Positions 45,732 through 55,700 of a stretch of 64,000 nucleotides of DNA are shown here, in pieces (the first letter of the stretch is position 1; every line of letters starts with the position of its first letter). A program made the translations under genes and the position numbers. This DNA comes from Sphingomonas kaistensis (GTDB lineage Bacteria > Pseudomonadota > Alphaproteobacteria > Sphingomonadales > Sphingomonadaceae). The stretch is from assembly GCF_036884275.1 (NCBI RefSeq), contig NZ_CP145607.1:1475001-1539000 (forward strand), read 5' to 3'. The notes under the pieces were generated by a model. It did not search any database. It was given only the letters and a program-made list of their open reading frames with translations, and was not told the origin of the DNA.

Positions 45732-47384
45732 ATGGCAAGATCTTTGCGTGACCAGCAGCCTGCCCGGGTGCGGGCGTCGAGCTTGCGCGCGCGCGCTCAT
45801 CTGGAGGCCCTCCGGCGCGAGCCGATCGCTTACGTTCGGGCAGTTTACTGGCGACTTCGGCGATTGAAGGTCAGGTCGCGGCAGCATTTTGCAGCTCTGC
45901 TGGGCAGAACCACTCTTGCGTATGACCTTTGGCTAAAGCGCGAAGCGGCCGTCGCGAAGGATCCTGGAAGCGCTGGCACGGTCTTGCGCGACGTTCTCTG
46001 CGTGATCGATTGCCGCACTGGAGACGGTGACGTGGCGGCAACGCTGCGATCGGTTGCCGCCGTGGGGTGGGAAGCCGTGCTCCTTGGGTGCAAGAGCCCG
46101 CCTTACTCTGATTCTGGGTCGATCCGGGAAGCAGAGGAATTGGCCGATTGCCTCGCAGCGGATGAAAAGCGCTGGCTTTGCGCCCTGAGCCCCGGCGACC
46201 TTCTCTCGTCACGCGCCGCGGAGGCGTATGGAGCTTTCGGGCGGGGGCGGCACGAGGCAACCGTCCTTTATGGTGACGACGACCTTACCGATAGCCGTGG
46301 CCGTCGGCATTCACCGCACTTCAAGCCCGATTGGAATGCCGAGCTGTTCGCCCACCACGATTACCTTTCCGGATCGTGCCTGCTCCGGGTCGGTCGAGGC
46401 GATCTTGCCGATCTTCCGAAGGAGGGCTGGGAGAAAGCGCTCCTAACAAGGCTCTTGCGCAGCGGGGAGGCGCCTGCACACGTCTCGCAGATTACCCATC
46501 ATCGACGCGCTCGGCCAGCGGCTACGGTGCCCATTGAACGACTGCAGTTTGCAACCGCGAAGCGACCCAAGGTTTCGATCATCATCCCGACCCGCGATCA
46601 GGCAGACTTGCTTTCGATGTGTCTCGAAGGCGTTCGTGCGGTCGACTATGGTGAGGTTGAAATCACGATTGTCGACAATGGTAGCGAGGCAGCCGATGCC
46701 CTGGCTCTGCTTCGTGAAGCCGAGCAACATGGAGCCAATGTTCTGCGGTTGCCCGGACCATTCAATTTCAGCGCGCTCAACAATCAGGCTGTAAGCCGTA
46801 CGACCGGTGATCTGATCTGTTTCCTTAACAACGATGTCGAGATGCCGGCGACCGATTGGCTCGAGACGTTGGCTGTGCAGGCGATGCGCACCGATGTCGG
46901 GGCAGTGGGTCCCAGACTGCTTTATCCGGACGGGACGATTCAACATGCGGGAGTAGTGATCGGAATGGGCGAGGCGGCGGGCCATGCGCATCGGGGCGAG
47001 CAGCCGGACGGCCCAGGCTATTTCGATCGGGCCCGACTTCCGCAATATGTCAGTGCGGTCACCGCGGCTTGCTTGGTGGTGAGCCGGGCCAAGTTCGACG
47101 CGGTCGGAATGTTTGACGAAAAAGCCTTTCCAGTGGCTTTCAACGACGTCGATCTTTGCTTAAAATTGAACCAGCGCGGCTGGCAGTCGCTGTACGAGCC
47201 GCGCGCCACCTTGGTACATCACGAATCAAAGTCGCGAGGACAGGATCGCGATGCCGAAGGCAGGGTCCGCTTCGCCAGGGAATTGACAGCGCTTCAGGCG
47301 CGCTGGCTGACCGATAAAGTGCGTGACCCCTTTCATCATCGGCATCTGAGCCGAGCCACGACCAGCTTCATCCTGGACCTTTAA
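45732..47384 (+). CDS. family 2 glycosyltransferase, two-domain type
   Basis: 550 aa. The C-terminal GT2 domain starts 'VSIIIPTRDQADLLSMCLEGV', with 'ITIVDNGS', 'LRLPGPFNFSALNNQAV' and 'LICFLNNDVEMPATDW' (the DxD-like NDVE). The N-terminal part is a degenerate GT2-like unit containing 'ATVLYGDDDLTDSRGRRHSPHFKPDWNAELF'. This arrangement is typical of rhamnan/O-antigen-type transferases. It is paralogous to the protein at 57183-58874. Presumably cytoplasmic capsule chain synthesis. Confidence 0.88.
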   Translation: MARSLRDQQPARVRASSLRARAHLEALRREPIAYVRAVYWRLRRLKVRSRQHFAALLGRTTLAYDLWLKREAAVAKDPGSAGTVLRDVLCVIDCRTGDGDVAATLRSVAAVGWEAVLLGCKSPPYSDSGSIREAEELADCLAADEKRWLCALSPGDLLSSRAAEAYGAFGRGRHEATVLYGDDDLTDSRGRRHSPHFKPDWNAELFAHHDYLSGSCLLRVGRGDLADLPKEGWEKALLTRLLRSGEAPAHVSQITHHRRARPAATVPIERLQFATAKRPKVSIIIPTRDQADLLSMCLEGVRAVDYGEVEITIVDNGSEAADALALLREAEQHGANVLRLPGPFNFSALNNQAVSRTTGDLICFLNNDVEMPATDWLETLAVQAMRTDVGAVGPRLLYPDGTIQHAGVVIGMGEAAGHAHRGEQPDGPGYFDRARLPQYVSAVTAACLVVSRAKFDAVGMFDEKAFPVAFNDVDLCLKLNQRGWQSLYEPRATLVHHESKSRGQDRDAEGRVRFARELTALQARWLTDKVRDPFHHRHLSRATTSFILDL

Positions 47385-47385
47385 C

Positions 47386-48150
47386 GTGGCGAATAAGCTT
47401 CAGCTTCCGACCGTGACCCTTGTAGCGGCGACGTCGGTGAACGTGGCCGCCACGGTCGCGGCATTGCGCGAATGCCAGAGTAAGGTGAGCTTTGGCGAAT
47501 GCCTCTTGCTGACCGATGCCGATGTCGATGTGCCGGCATCGATCAACGTCCGAAGGATCGCGCCGCTGCGCTCGGTCGATGATTATTGCCGGTTCATGCT
47601 GACCGAGTTGCGCGACCATATCGCAACCGAATATGTCCTGGTGTGTCAGTGGGATGGCTTTGTGGTCGATCCGACTGCCTGGGACGATAACTTCCTCCAA
47701 TTCGATTATATCGGTGCGCCTTGGCCTCAATTTACCGATGGCCACGATGTCGGAAACGGCGGGTTTTCGCTTCGCAGCCGGCGATTGCTCGATGCCCTTC
47801 AAGCCCCGGACATGATCACCACCAGCCCCGAGGATGTGGCCATCGGCCGCCTCAACCGTGAGCGCCTCGAACGAGATCACGGGCTGCGCTTTGCCGATAC
47901 CGACACCGCTGCCCGGTTTTCGTTCGAGCGCTGCGCTCCCACGGCCCCTAGCTTCGGGTTTCACGGAGCGTTTAATCTGATTCCGATCCTCGGCGCCGAC
48001 CGCTTCTGGTCGCTTTATCGTTCACTGAATGAACGCGGGGCTGTTCGTCATGACACACGGCTCATCATGAAACAGCTGGTCGGCACGCCGGCAGCGCGAA
48101 GGCGGCAGCTGACGTTAATTATCGATCGGCTAAAAGGCTTTCTTGAATGA
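47386..48150 (+). CDS. DUF5672 protein, putative glycosyltransferase-associated
   Basis: 254 aa from GTG 47386, 1 bp after the previous gene. 'YVLVCQWDGFVVDPTAWDDNFLQFDYIGAPWPQF' and 'VGNGGFSLRSRRLLDAL' are DUF5672 landmarks, followed by 'EDVAIGRLNRERLERDHGLRFAD'. The family is found in polysaccharide loci and resembles GT-A enzymes, but its activity is not established to my knowledge. No signal or membrane helices. Confidence 0.8.
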   Translation: MANKLQLPTVTLVAATSVNVAATVAALRECQSKVSFGECLLLTDADVDVPASINVRRIAPLRSVDDYCRFMLTELRDHIATEYVLVCQWDGFVVDPTAWDDNFLQFDYIGAPWPQFTDGHDVGNGGFSLRSRRLLDALQAPDMITTSPEDVAIGRLNRERLERDHGLRFADTDTAARFSFERCAPTAPSFGFHGAFNLIPILGADRFWSLYRSLNERGAVRHDTRLIMKQLVGTPAARRRQLTLIIDRLKGFLE

Positions 48151-48208
48151 CGGGGCTGATCGCCCGAGGGCGTTGACCACCAGAGCAAGATCGGCAAGCA
48201 GCGAGATC

Positions 48209-48601
48209 ATGACCAGCCCCGTTCGCCCGTCTTCGCCGCCGATGAACCTTGCCCGCGAGGGTGAGGACGACCGGTTGAGGGAAATCACGCTTCTCACCAA
48301 TCTCCTCGTCATGGAAGAACAGCGCAACGAGGAGTATAAGGCGCGGCTGCGGTGGAGTTCCGCGGTGCACGAACACCTTTTGCAGACGTCACGGTGGTGG
48401 GCGCTTCTTTCGCCGGTGAAGCGTCGGCGGCGCCAGCTCGAGATCCTGAAAGCAGCCGGTCTGTTCGATCACGAGGCGTATCTCAGGCGCTATCCCGACG
48501 TTGTTGCCAGTGGGATCGATCCTTTGTCCCATTATCTCAGTCACGGCCTGAACGAGGGTCGTTCGGGCGCTTCCGACAGGCTGCCGGTCGATCGTGGCTA
48601 A
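48209..48601 (+). CDS. small protein with a YPDV-type module
   Basis: 130 aa from ATG 48209 (a TTG at 48143 is possible). A charged, probably coiled-coil segment ('DDRLREITLLTNLLVMEEQRNEEYKARLRW') is followed by a basic 'PVKRRRRQLEIL', then the module 'LFDHEAYLRRYPDVVASGID' and 'PLSHYLSHGLNEGRS' at the C-terminus. No enzymatic motif. Its end overlaps the next gene by 8 bp, and that gene begins with the same module, so the two proteins may act together. Confidence 0.7.
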   Translation: MTSPVRPSSPPMNLAREGEDDRLREITLLTNLLVMEEQRNEEYKARLRWSSAVHEHLLQTSRWWALLSPVKRRRRQLEILKAAGLFDHEAYLRRYPDVVASGIDPLSHYLSHGLNEGRSGASDRLPVDRG

Positions 48602-49928
48602 GATCCCGCAGGAGGCGCTTTTCCGCTTCACCGAAAGCGGTGTCTTCGACGCCAACTGGTATGTGCGCACCTTTCCCGACGTCGCCTCGTCGGGAATGGA
48701 TCCCGCCGAGCATTTTCTCTGGCTCGGCGCGAAGCTTGGCCGCCGCCCACATGGTCCACAGGGAGCCAGGTTCGACGCGCCGGTCCTGACCGGACAGCAG
48801 CGCTATGATGCCTTCTTTATCGACGGAACCAACGGCACCGCGTCCACCTCTTACCGCGTGGACCTCATTGCGCAGGGGCTTGCCGACATTGGCTGGAAAG
48901 TTGGATCCTGCAGCTTCAAGCAGGCGGCAGAAGCGCTTGGGGCTGCCGACTTCAGTTGCCGATTCCTGATCATCCATCGCGCCTATGATTTCGAGGCGAT
49001 GCGCGACACGATCCTCGATTTGAGAAGTCGGGGGACCGTGATCGTTTACGACGTCGACGATCTCGTCTTCGACCTCGATGTCCTGCCGTACGTGGATGCT
49101 TACCATCACATGCCGGACACGCACAGGCGCATGTTCGAGCGGTCCTTCCTCGCCGTTCGGGAGTTCGTTCTCAACGCGGACGTCTGTACGACGTCGACGG
49201 AGTTCCTTGCCAATGAACTGCGCAAGGTCGGCAAGCGGGCTTATCGAGTCCGCAATTCGATCGCGCGCGACACGATCGACGCCTTCGACCGCTTGGCGGT
49301 CCGGTTCGAGAAGCGTCCGAGCCCGTTCGTTGTCGGCTATTATTCGGGCACCAAAACACATCAAGCGGACTTTGCGGTTGTCGCGCCGGCGCTGATCGAC
49401 TTCATGGAAGATCATGACGATGTGGTGTTCCGCTTGGTGGGGGCGCTCGATCTTGCCGATTATCCGCAGTTGGCGGCCTGGGCGCGGCCGGTCACGGGAG
49501 CGCCACGAGTGATCACCGGAAGCCTGATGCCGCACGCTGTGATGCTTCGCGATCAGCTGACCTGCGATCTCATCATCGCCCCGCTGGAAATCGGCAATCC
49601 GTTCTGCGAGGCGAAGAGCGAACTCAAATTCTTCGAAGCCGCTCTCGCGAGGTGTCCGGTCATCGCTGCGGCGACCACGACCTTTATCGCTGCGACGGAT
49701 GGGGGGCGCCTTGCCTCACTCGCGGCGAGCACGACCGATTGGCGCAGCGCGTTTGAGGCGATCTATTCCGATTACGATGCTGCGCTGGAGAGGGCCGAAG
49801 CGGCTTTTTCCTGGGTATGCGAATTTTATTCGCAGCATGCGGCGGCCCGCGAGGCGAGGACGGCTTATGAGGATTTCTGGGGCGCGGAGGCGCTCTTCAC
49901 CGATACGTCAACACGTCTAAGCTGCTGA
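48594..49928 (+). CDS. glycosyltransferase-like protein with N-terminal YPDV module
   Basis: 444 aa from GTG 48594. Residues about 13-50 are the module ('GVFDANWYVRTFPDVASSGMD', 'PAEHFLWLGAKLGRRP'). The body resembles a GT-B enzyme: 'GTVIVYDVDDLVFDLDVLPYV', 'VGYYSGTKTHQADFAVVAPAL', 'ITGSLMPHAVMLRDQLTCDLIIAPLEIGNPFCEAKSELKFFEAALARCPVIAA' has the C-terminal acceptor/donor-type features. It is similar in order and phrasing to residues about 330-680 of the protein at 52791-56033. The sugar is unknown. Confidence 0.78.
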   Translation: MAKIPQEALFRFTESGVFDANWYVRTFPDVASSGMDPAEHFLWLGAKLGRRPHGPQGARFDAPVLTGQQRYDAFFIDGTNGTASTSYRVDLIAQGLADIGWKVGSCSFKQAAEALGAADFSCRFLIIHRAYDFEAMRDTILDLRSRGTVIVYDVDDLVFDLDVLPYVDAYHHMPDTHRRMFERSFLAVREFVLNADVCTTSTEFLANELRKVGKRAYRVRNSIARDTIDAFDRLAVRFEKRPSPFVVGYYSGTKTHQADFAVVAPALIDFMEDHDDVVFRLVGALDLADYPQLAAWARPVTGAPRVITGSLMPHAVMLRDQLTCDLIIAPLEIGNPFCEAKSELKFFEAALARCPVIAAATTTFIAATDGGRLASLAASTTDWRSAFEAIYSDYDAALERAEAAFSWVCEFYSQHAAAREARTAYEDFWGAEALFTDTSTRLSC

Positions 49929-50069
49929 TAGCAGGGTTTTCCTTGGCGCCAGCAGGCTTGGCGGGTTCACTCTGGTTATGGTCAAGTTCACCTAGCGCTG
50001 ATATCAGGCCTCAAAATTCGGGAGGCTCGGTCTTGGAACCTGATCCGCCTGGCTCCTTCAGGGGACAGC

Positions 50070-51242
50070 ATGAACGTTAACACACTGCATCCGGAAGAGT
50101 TGGAAAAGGCTCTCCGGCAGACCGAGGAGCCGTCCCGGCGGTTCAAACTGTCGAAGCGCTTCTGGCAATTCCTTGTGGTCGGACTGCCGACCCTTCTCGC
50201 GGCGCTCTACTACGGGCTGATCGCCAGCCCGATCTATGTCAGCCAATCGAGCTTCGTAATCAAGGCGCCGGGCCAGAAGGCCGCTTCGACTCTCAGCCTC
50301 GCCAACATCATCCAGACGACCGGCTTGTCGTCAGGGGGCGAACAGACGCGCGAGATCATCGCCTATGTCCGCTCGCGCAATGCGTTGGCCGACCTCAACA
50401 AGCAGGGCGACCTGCGCACGCTGTACAGCGAGCGGGGCGCCGATTTCCTGAGCCGTTTCCCTCGTCCCTGGCAGACCAACAGCTTTGAGGATCTGTTCAA
50501 ATATTACGGCTCGATGGTGTCGGCCGACATCGACAGCGAGAGCAGCATGGCGGTTCTTCAGGTCAAGGCATTTCGCCCCGAAGACGCGCAGCAGATCAAC
50601 GCCCGACTGCTCAATCTCAGCGAAGTGCTGGTCAACCGCCTGAACGAGCGCGCCGAGAACCGTGCCATCACCGAAGCCGAACGGCGGGTGATCCAGGCCG
50701 AGGACCGCGTCCGCCAGGCGCGCGTGGCATTGAGTGCGTTTCGCAACTCGACCAGCGTCGTGGATCCCGAGAAGCAGGCGCAAGCGGTGCTTGAGATCAG
50801 CAACCGTCTGACAGCCGAACAGGCCTCGCTTCAGGCGCAGCTCGAGGTGATGCAACAGTCGGCCCCTGACAATCCCGCTATTCCGGTGCTGCGGGACCGG
50901 ATTGCGGCCATCGGCAAGGCGATCGCAAATCAGAACAATCGGGTCGTCGGTAATCCACGCGCGATTGCGAGCCGGCTTGCAACCTTCGAGAAGCTTACGC
51001 TGGAGCAGGAATTCGCCAGCCAGGTGCTGACCGCTGCCAACGGTTCACTCGAGCAGGCCCGGACCGAAGTTCAGAAGCAGCAATATTATCTCGAGCGGGT
51101 GGTCGAGCCCAACCTGCCCGACGATCCCGCTTTGCCCAACGGCTTTATCCGGGTCCTGACGGTGTTCGCCGCGTCCTTGTGCCTGTATTTCATCGGGTGG
51201 ATGCTGGTCGTCGGCATCCTCGAACACGCACCCGAGGAATAA
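50070..51242 (+). CDS. kpsE: capsule export inner-membrane protein KpsE/CtrB family
   Basis: 390 aa polysaccharide co-polymerase-like protein. A Wzz-type N-terminus has one membrane helix ('FWQFLVVGLPTLLAALYYGLIASPIYVSQSSFVIKAPG', 34-72); a long periplasmic coiled-coil (about 190-340) follows, and a C-terminal membrane helix ('VLTVFAASLCLYFIGWMLVVGI'). It bridges the KpsMT pump and the outer-membrane KpsD. The gene is 2 bp from kpsM. The 140 bp before it hold no recognisable element apart from a probable promoter. Confidence 0.88.
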   Translation: MNVNTLHPEELEKALRQTEEPSRRFKLSKRFWQFLVVGLPTLLAALYYGLIASPIYVSQSSFVIKAPGQKAASTLSLANIIQTTGLSSGGEQTREIIAYVRSRNALADLNKQGDLRTLYSERGADFLSRFPRPWQTNSFEDLFKYYGSMVSADIDSESSMAVLQVKAFRPEDAQQINARLLNLSEVLVNRLNERAENRAITEAERRVIQAEDRVRQARVALSAFRNSTSVVDPEKQAQAVLEISNRLTAEQASLQAQLEVMQQSAPDNPAIPVLRDRIAAIGKAIANQNNRVVGNPRAIASRLATFEKLTLEQEFASQVLTAANGSLEQARTEVQKQQYYLERVVEPNLPDDPALPNGFIRVLTVFAASLCLYFIGWMLVVGILEHAPEE

Positions 51243-51244
51243 GC

Positions 51245-52027
51245 ATGGCCCGATTGGCGGCAGGGTGGCGGATTCAGCGCCGGGTCACCAGCGCCCTGAT
51301 GATCCGTGAGCTGGTTACCCGGTTCGGGCGCGAGAACATCGGGTTCCTCTGGGTGATGGTGGAGCCGCTGCTGTTCGCGGTCTTGGTCGGCATCGTCTGG
51401 CGGGCGATGAAGGGCCCGGAGGAGCATGGCGTCAGCGTCATTGCCTTTGTTGCGACGGGCTATATTCCGCTGACCCTGTTCCGCCACGCCTTGTCGCGTT
51501 CGGTGCGGGTCTTCAGCGTCAACGGCAGCCTGCTCTATCATCGGCAGATCAAGGTTCTCGATTTCATCTTTGTCCGGTTCCTGATCGAATTCATCGGCGC
51601 AATGATGGCTTATCTCTTCATCGCGGTTGTGCTGATGGCGCTGGGCGAATTCCCGATACCGACGGACATGGGATTATTCTTCGCCGGGTGGTTCTTTTAT
51701 TCCTGGTTCACCCTGGCGCTGGTCATGGTGCTGGCTCCGCTGTCCGAAAAATCGGATGTCTTCGAGAAGCTGATGCCGGTCGCCACCTACATCATGATTC
51801 CTTTCTCGGGCACGTTCGCCATGACCTCGTGGCTGACGCCCGCGGCGCAGGATGCCTTGTGGTGGTCGCCCTTCGTCCACGGCATGGAAATGATGCGCGC
51901 GGGGATTTTCGGCGGCCGCGTCAATGCGATCTACGATGTTTCGGTTCCGATCGCCGCGTCGCTGGTATTGACGGTCATCGGCCTGTCGATGTGCCGGCGC
52001 GTACGACGTGATCTGGTGGTGGAATGA
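51245..52027 (+). CDS. kpsM: capsule ABC transporter permease KpsM/CtrC family
   Basis: 260 aa ABC-2-type permease with six hydrophobic segments. 'MIRELVTRFGRENIGFLWVMVEPLLFAV' is the conserved N-terminal amphipathic start of capsule/LPS permeases. 'GYIPLTLFRHALSRSVRVFSVNGSLLYHRQIK' and 'WWSPFVHGMEMMRAG' match KpsM homologues. Moves the completed lipid-linked polysaccharide across the inner membrane. Overlaps kpsT by ATGA. Confidence 0.92.
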   Translation: MARLAAGWRIQRRVTSALMIRELVTRFGRENIGFLWVMVEPLLFAVLVGIVWRAMKGPEEHGVSVIAFVATGYIPLTLFRHALSRSVRVFSVNGSLLYHRQIKVLDFIFVRFLIEFIGAMMAYLFIAVVLMALGEFPIPTDMGLFFAGWFFYSWFTLALVMVLAPLSEKSDVFEKLMPVATYIMIPFSGTFAMTSWLTPAAQDALWWSPFVHGMEMMRAGIFGGRVNAIYDVSVPIAASLVLTVIGLSMCRRVRRDLVVE

Positions 52028-52671
52028 TTACCTGCGAACGGGTGACCAAATCCTACCCGATGGGATCGGGGCGTAAGGCGGTTCTGCGGGGCATCGATCT
52101 CACCATCGGTCGCGGCGAACATGTCGGCCTTCTGGGGCGCAATGGCGCGGGCAAGAGCACGTTGATCCGCCTGATCGGCGGGGTCGAGCTGCCGACCACC
52201 GGTACCATCCGGCGGAAAATGTCGCTGTCGTGGCCGCTCGGTCTCAGCGGCGGGTTCCAGGGCAGTCTCACCGGCTATGACAATGCGCGCTTCATTGCCC
52301 GCATCTACGGCCACGAATATGAGGAACTGCGGGCCTTCATCGAAGACTTCAGTGAGCTCGGCTCGCAACTGAAGATGCCGGTCAAGACCTATTCGGCGGG
52401 CATGCGGGCGCGGCTGGGCTTTGCCTTGTCGCTGGCAATCGACTTCGATTGTTACCTGGTCGATGAGGTCATCATGGTCGGCGACCAGAATTTCTTCCGG
52501 AAGTGCCACGAGGAGCTCCTCGTCCGCCGCCGCGATCGGGCGCTCATCTTCGCCACCCACTCCGATTCCCTGTTGCGGGAATTCTGCAGTCGGGCAGTGG
52601 TGCTGAACGAGGGCCTGGCCTCGCAATATGACGACATCGAAGAAGCGTTGGTGGTTTATAACAATCTGTAG
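52024..52671 (+). CDS. kpsT: capsule ABC transporter ATP-binding protein KpsT/CtrD family
   Basis: 215 aa. Walker A 'GRNGAGKST' (38-46), the ABC signature 'YSAGMRARLGFALSLA' and Walker B 'CYLVDE'. The short length with no extra C-terminal carbohydrate-binding domain fits group 2-type KpsT. ATGA overlap with kpsM. The following gene starts about 120 bp later after a gap with no clear terminator. Confidence 0.93.
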   Translation: MITCERVTKSYPMGSGRKAVLRGIDLTIGRGEHVGLLGRNGAGKSTLIRLIGGVELPTTGTIRRKMSLSWPLGLSGGFQGSLTGYDNARFIARIYGHEYEELRAFIEDFSELGSQLKMPVKTYSAGMRARLGFALSLAIDFDCYLVDEVIMVGDQNFFRKCHEELLVRRRDRALIFATHSDSLLREFCSRAVVLNEGLASQYDDIEEALVVYNNL

Positions 52672-52790
52672 GGTCGATGACCTGACGATGTAACGCGGTC
52701 ACGCGCGCTCGAACGCGCAAGATCGTCGGCGCTGGTAAACCGACGGAATAGCGATCTGAATGATCGCAGGGCGGAATAGTGGGGAATGTG

Positions 52791-55700
52791 ATGCTGAAGA
52801 AGATGGCGCGGCTGTTTGGAGGTGCAAAGCCCGCACCGCCAATCGAGATCGACGCGCTGGTGCGCGAGAATTTCGATGCACGTTTTTACTTGCGTCATAA
52901 TCCCGATGTCCTCGACGATCCGCTCGCCCATTACGTTCAGCATGGCTGGCGTGAAAGGCGTGACCCCGCGGAGTGGTTTTCGGTCAGCAATTACATCAGC
53001 AAGTATCCGGATGTCCTTGATGCCGGGATCGATCCGTTCTGGCACTACCTGCACCTGGGTAAGGCCGAGGACCGATCCATTAAATCCTCGACAAGATCTC
53101 CTTCGCACCACCGCCGTGAATTCGCCAAGGCTACGAAGGTCTACTTGCCTTCCTATCCTGAAGGCTTGTTCGATGCGGCGGCCTATGCACATGCGGCTGG
53201 TATCCCATCGGCCGGCAAGTGGCGCTCGCTCGCCCATTTCCTTGGTGAGGGCCTTTCCGAACCAAGGCTCCTGGCAGCGGCTTCCCCCGCCCCCGAACTG
53301 CTGCAAACGCTCGGCGAACTGCTTGCCGAGGTCGATTCCGACAAGGCCATGCGTTGCCTGCAGCTGGCCTATCTCCGGGGCGCTTCGTCGCCGCGGTTGC
53401 TGCATGAGCTTGGAGATTTCTACCTCCATCGTGGGTTCGCGGTCGAGGCGATCGGCATGTATCGTGCCGCTCTCAGCAGCGATCCGCGTCACTTCTGGTC
53501 GAATTACAATATTGCCGATGCGCTGCACCGCACCGGCGATCATGACGCCGCGATCGAGCATCTTGACCGCGCTTATCATCTCCGACCCGAGCGTCTCTCC
53601 GTCCGGTTCAAGCGCGACAAGATCGCAGACGAGCATTTCTGGGTCCGCCTCGCCAAGGCGAACAGCCGTGCGACCGAAAGGCAAAGCGAGGCCGCTTGCG
53701 AAGAGATCGAGGCGGCGATCAAGGAATATTGCGATACCGTCATCGACGAAGTCGAACCGAGCCGAAAGCCGCGCCCGGCAAATCCGCACGCGCTGCGCAT
53801 CGCGATCTTCGGCGCCCACAGCATGCCGCAATGCCGCCTGTATCGTATCCAGCAAAAAATCGATCAGCTTCGGGCCGCGGGGCTGGAGCCAGACGTTTTC
53901 AGCGACACCAACGCGGGCGCCATTCGCGACCAGGTCGGCTTGTACGACATTCTGATCATCTACCGCTTGCCGGCACTACCCGAGGTGATCGACGTCATCG
54001 CGTCGGCTCGTCGCTTCGGAGTGACCACTTTCTTCGACGTCGACGACCTCATCTTCGATGCGGACCATTACCCGCCGGCATATGAAACCATTTCCGACGT
54101 CGTGACGCCGGTCGAATATAGCGGGCTGATCACCGGCCGATCGCTGTACCGGATGGCGATAGAGATGTGCGACTTTGGCATCACCTCGACCCCGACGCTG
54201 GTCGACGCGATCGGCAAACTGGTTCGCGGCAGAAAATGCTTCCTGTCGCGCAACGCCTTGGGCGAGGCGCACATGACGACGGTCGGGGCTGCCCTGCCTG
54301 AGCGGGCCGCGGATGGATTCATCATCTTCTACGGTAGCGGCACCAAGACCCATAACGCCGATTTCGCCTTGGCGGCGCCCGGGGTGGCCCGGTTCCTCAA
54401 GGAGCGCCCGTCTGCACGCTTGCACGTCATGGGTCCCGTTGACCTCGGCCGCGAGCTGGACACGGCCAGCCACCAGATCGTCAGGCTTCCTTTCAGCACC
54501 GACCTTGATTCCTACTGGGGTCAGGTTGCTCGCGCCGACGTCAATCTGGCGCCTCTGGTAAGCAGCCCGTTCAACGACGCGAAGAGCGAGATCAAGTGGA
54601 TGGAAGCCGCAATGGTTGCGGTTCCGTCGATCGTCAGCAGCAGCGCGACCTACGATCGAGTGGTGCGTGAAGGCGAGGGCTTCATCGCCCGCAAATCGGC
54701 AGACTGGTACAGCTTGCTCAATCAATTGGCTGACAACCGAGCGCTTGGCCGCCGGGTAGGCGAGGCCGCCCGTGAGCGCGTTCTTAGCGACTATGGTCTT
54801 GCCGAGTGCAGCCAACAGCTTGTGAACGACCTATATTCTGCCCTGCCAGAGGAACCATCGGTCAAGCCGAAGACGCGGTTGCTGGTCGTGAATATTTTCT
54901 ATCCGCCCGAGTACACCGGAGGCGCAACACGAGTTGCCGAACGTAGCGTGATCGATCTTCACGAGCGCTTCGGCGACGAATTCGATGTGCGGGTCTTTTG
55001 CGGTCGTCAGGACGACGGACGACCAGGGTATCTTGATCGCTACCACTCCGATGGCATCGAGGTGACGAGCCTCGGGCCGACCAAGGACGTTGACGCAATC
55101 GAGCGCAGCGTAGCGACGCACCGGCTCTTCGAGCGCTATATCGATGAGTTCAAGCCCGAGATCGTTCACTTTCACTGTATACAGTGGCTCAGTGCTTCGT
55201 TGATCGATGTCGTTCGGGATCGCTCTATCCCTTACGTGGTCACGGCGCATGACTGCTGGTGGATTTCGGACAAGCAGTTCCTTACGGACGATCTCGGCAC
55301 CCTTGTGTCGCAAACTGGGGTATGGGGCGATCCGGCACGCCTCAGCCGACTTCGCCAATGTCTCGAAGACGCCCATGCGACCATTGCGGTGTCGAGGAGC
55401 CATGCGGCTCTCTACACCAGTCGCGGAATCAACAATGTCACGTTGATTGGCAATGGATCGGAGACGCTTCCCGACGTCGGCTGGCCTGACGATGAAAAGC
55501 ATGTCTGGCTTGGACTGCTTGGTGGTTTCCACGGAGTGAAAGGTTTCAAGCTTCTCGAGAAAGCGCTTGAGACCCGTCGTTTCGAAAATCTTCGATTCCT
55601 GGCCGTCGACCACCGGATGCTCGAAGGCACCGAACGCTACGAATTGTGGGGCGATAACGAAGTACGCATCGTCGGGAAGACGTCTTTCTCGACCGTTGGC

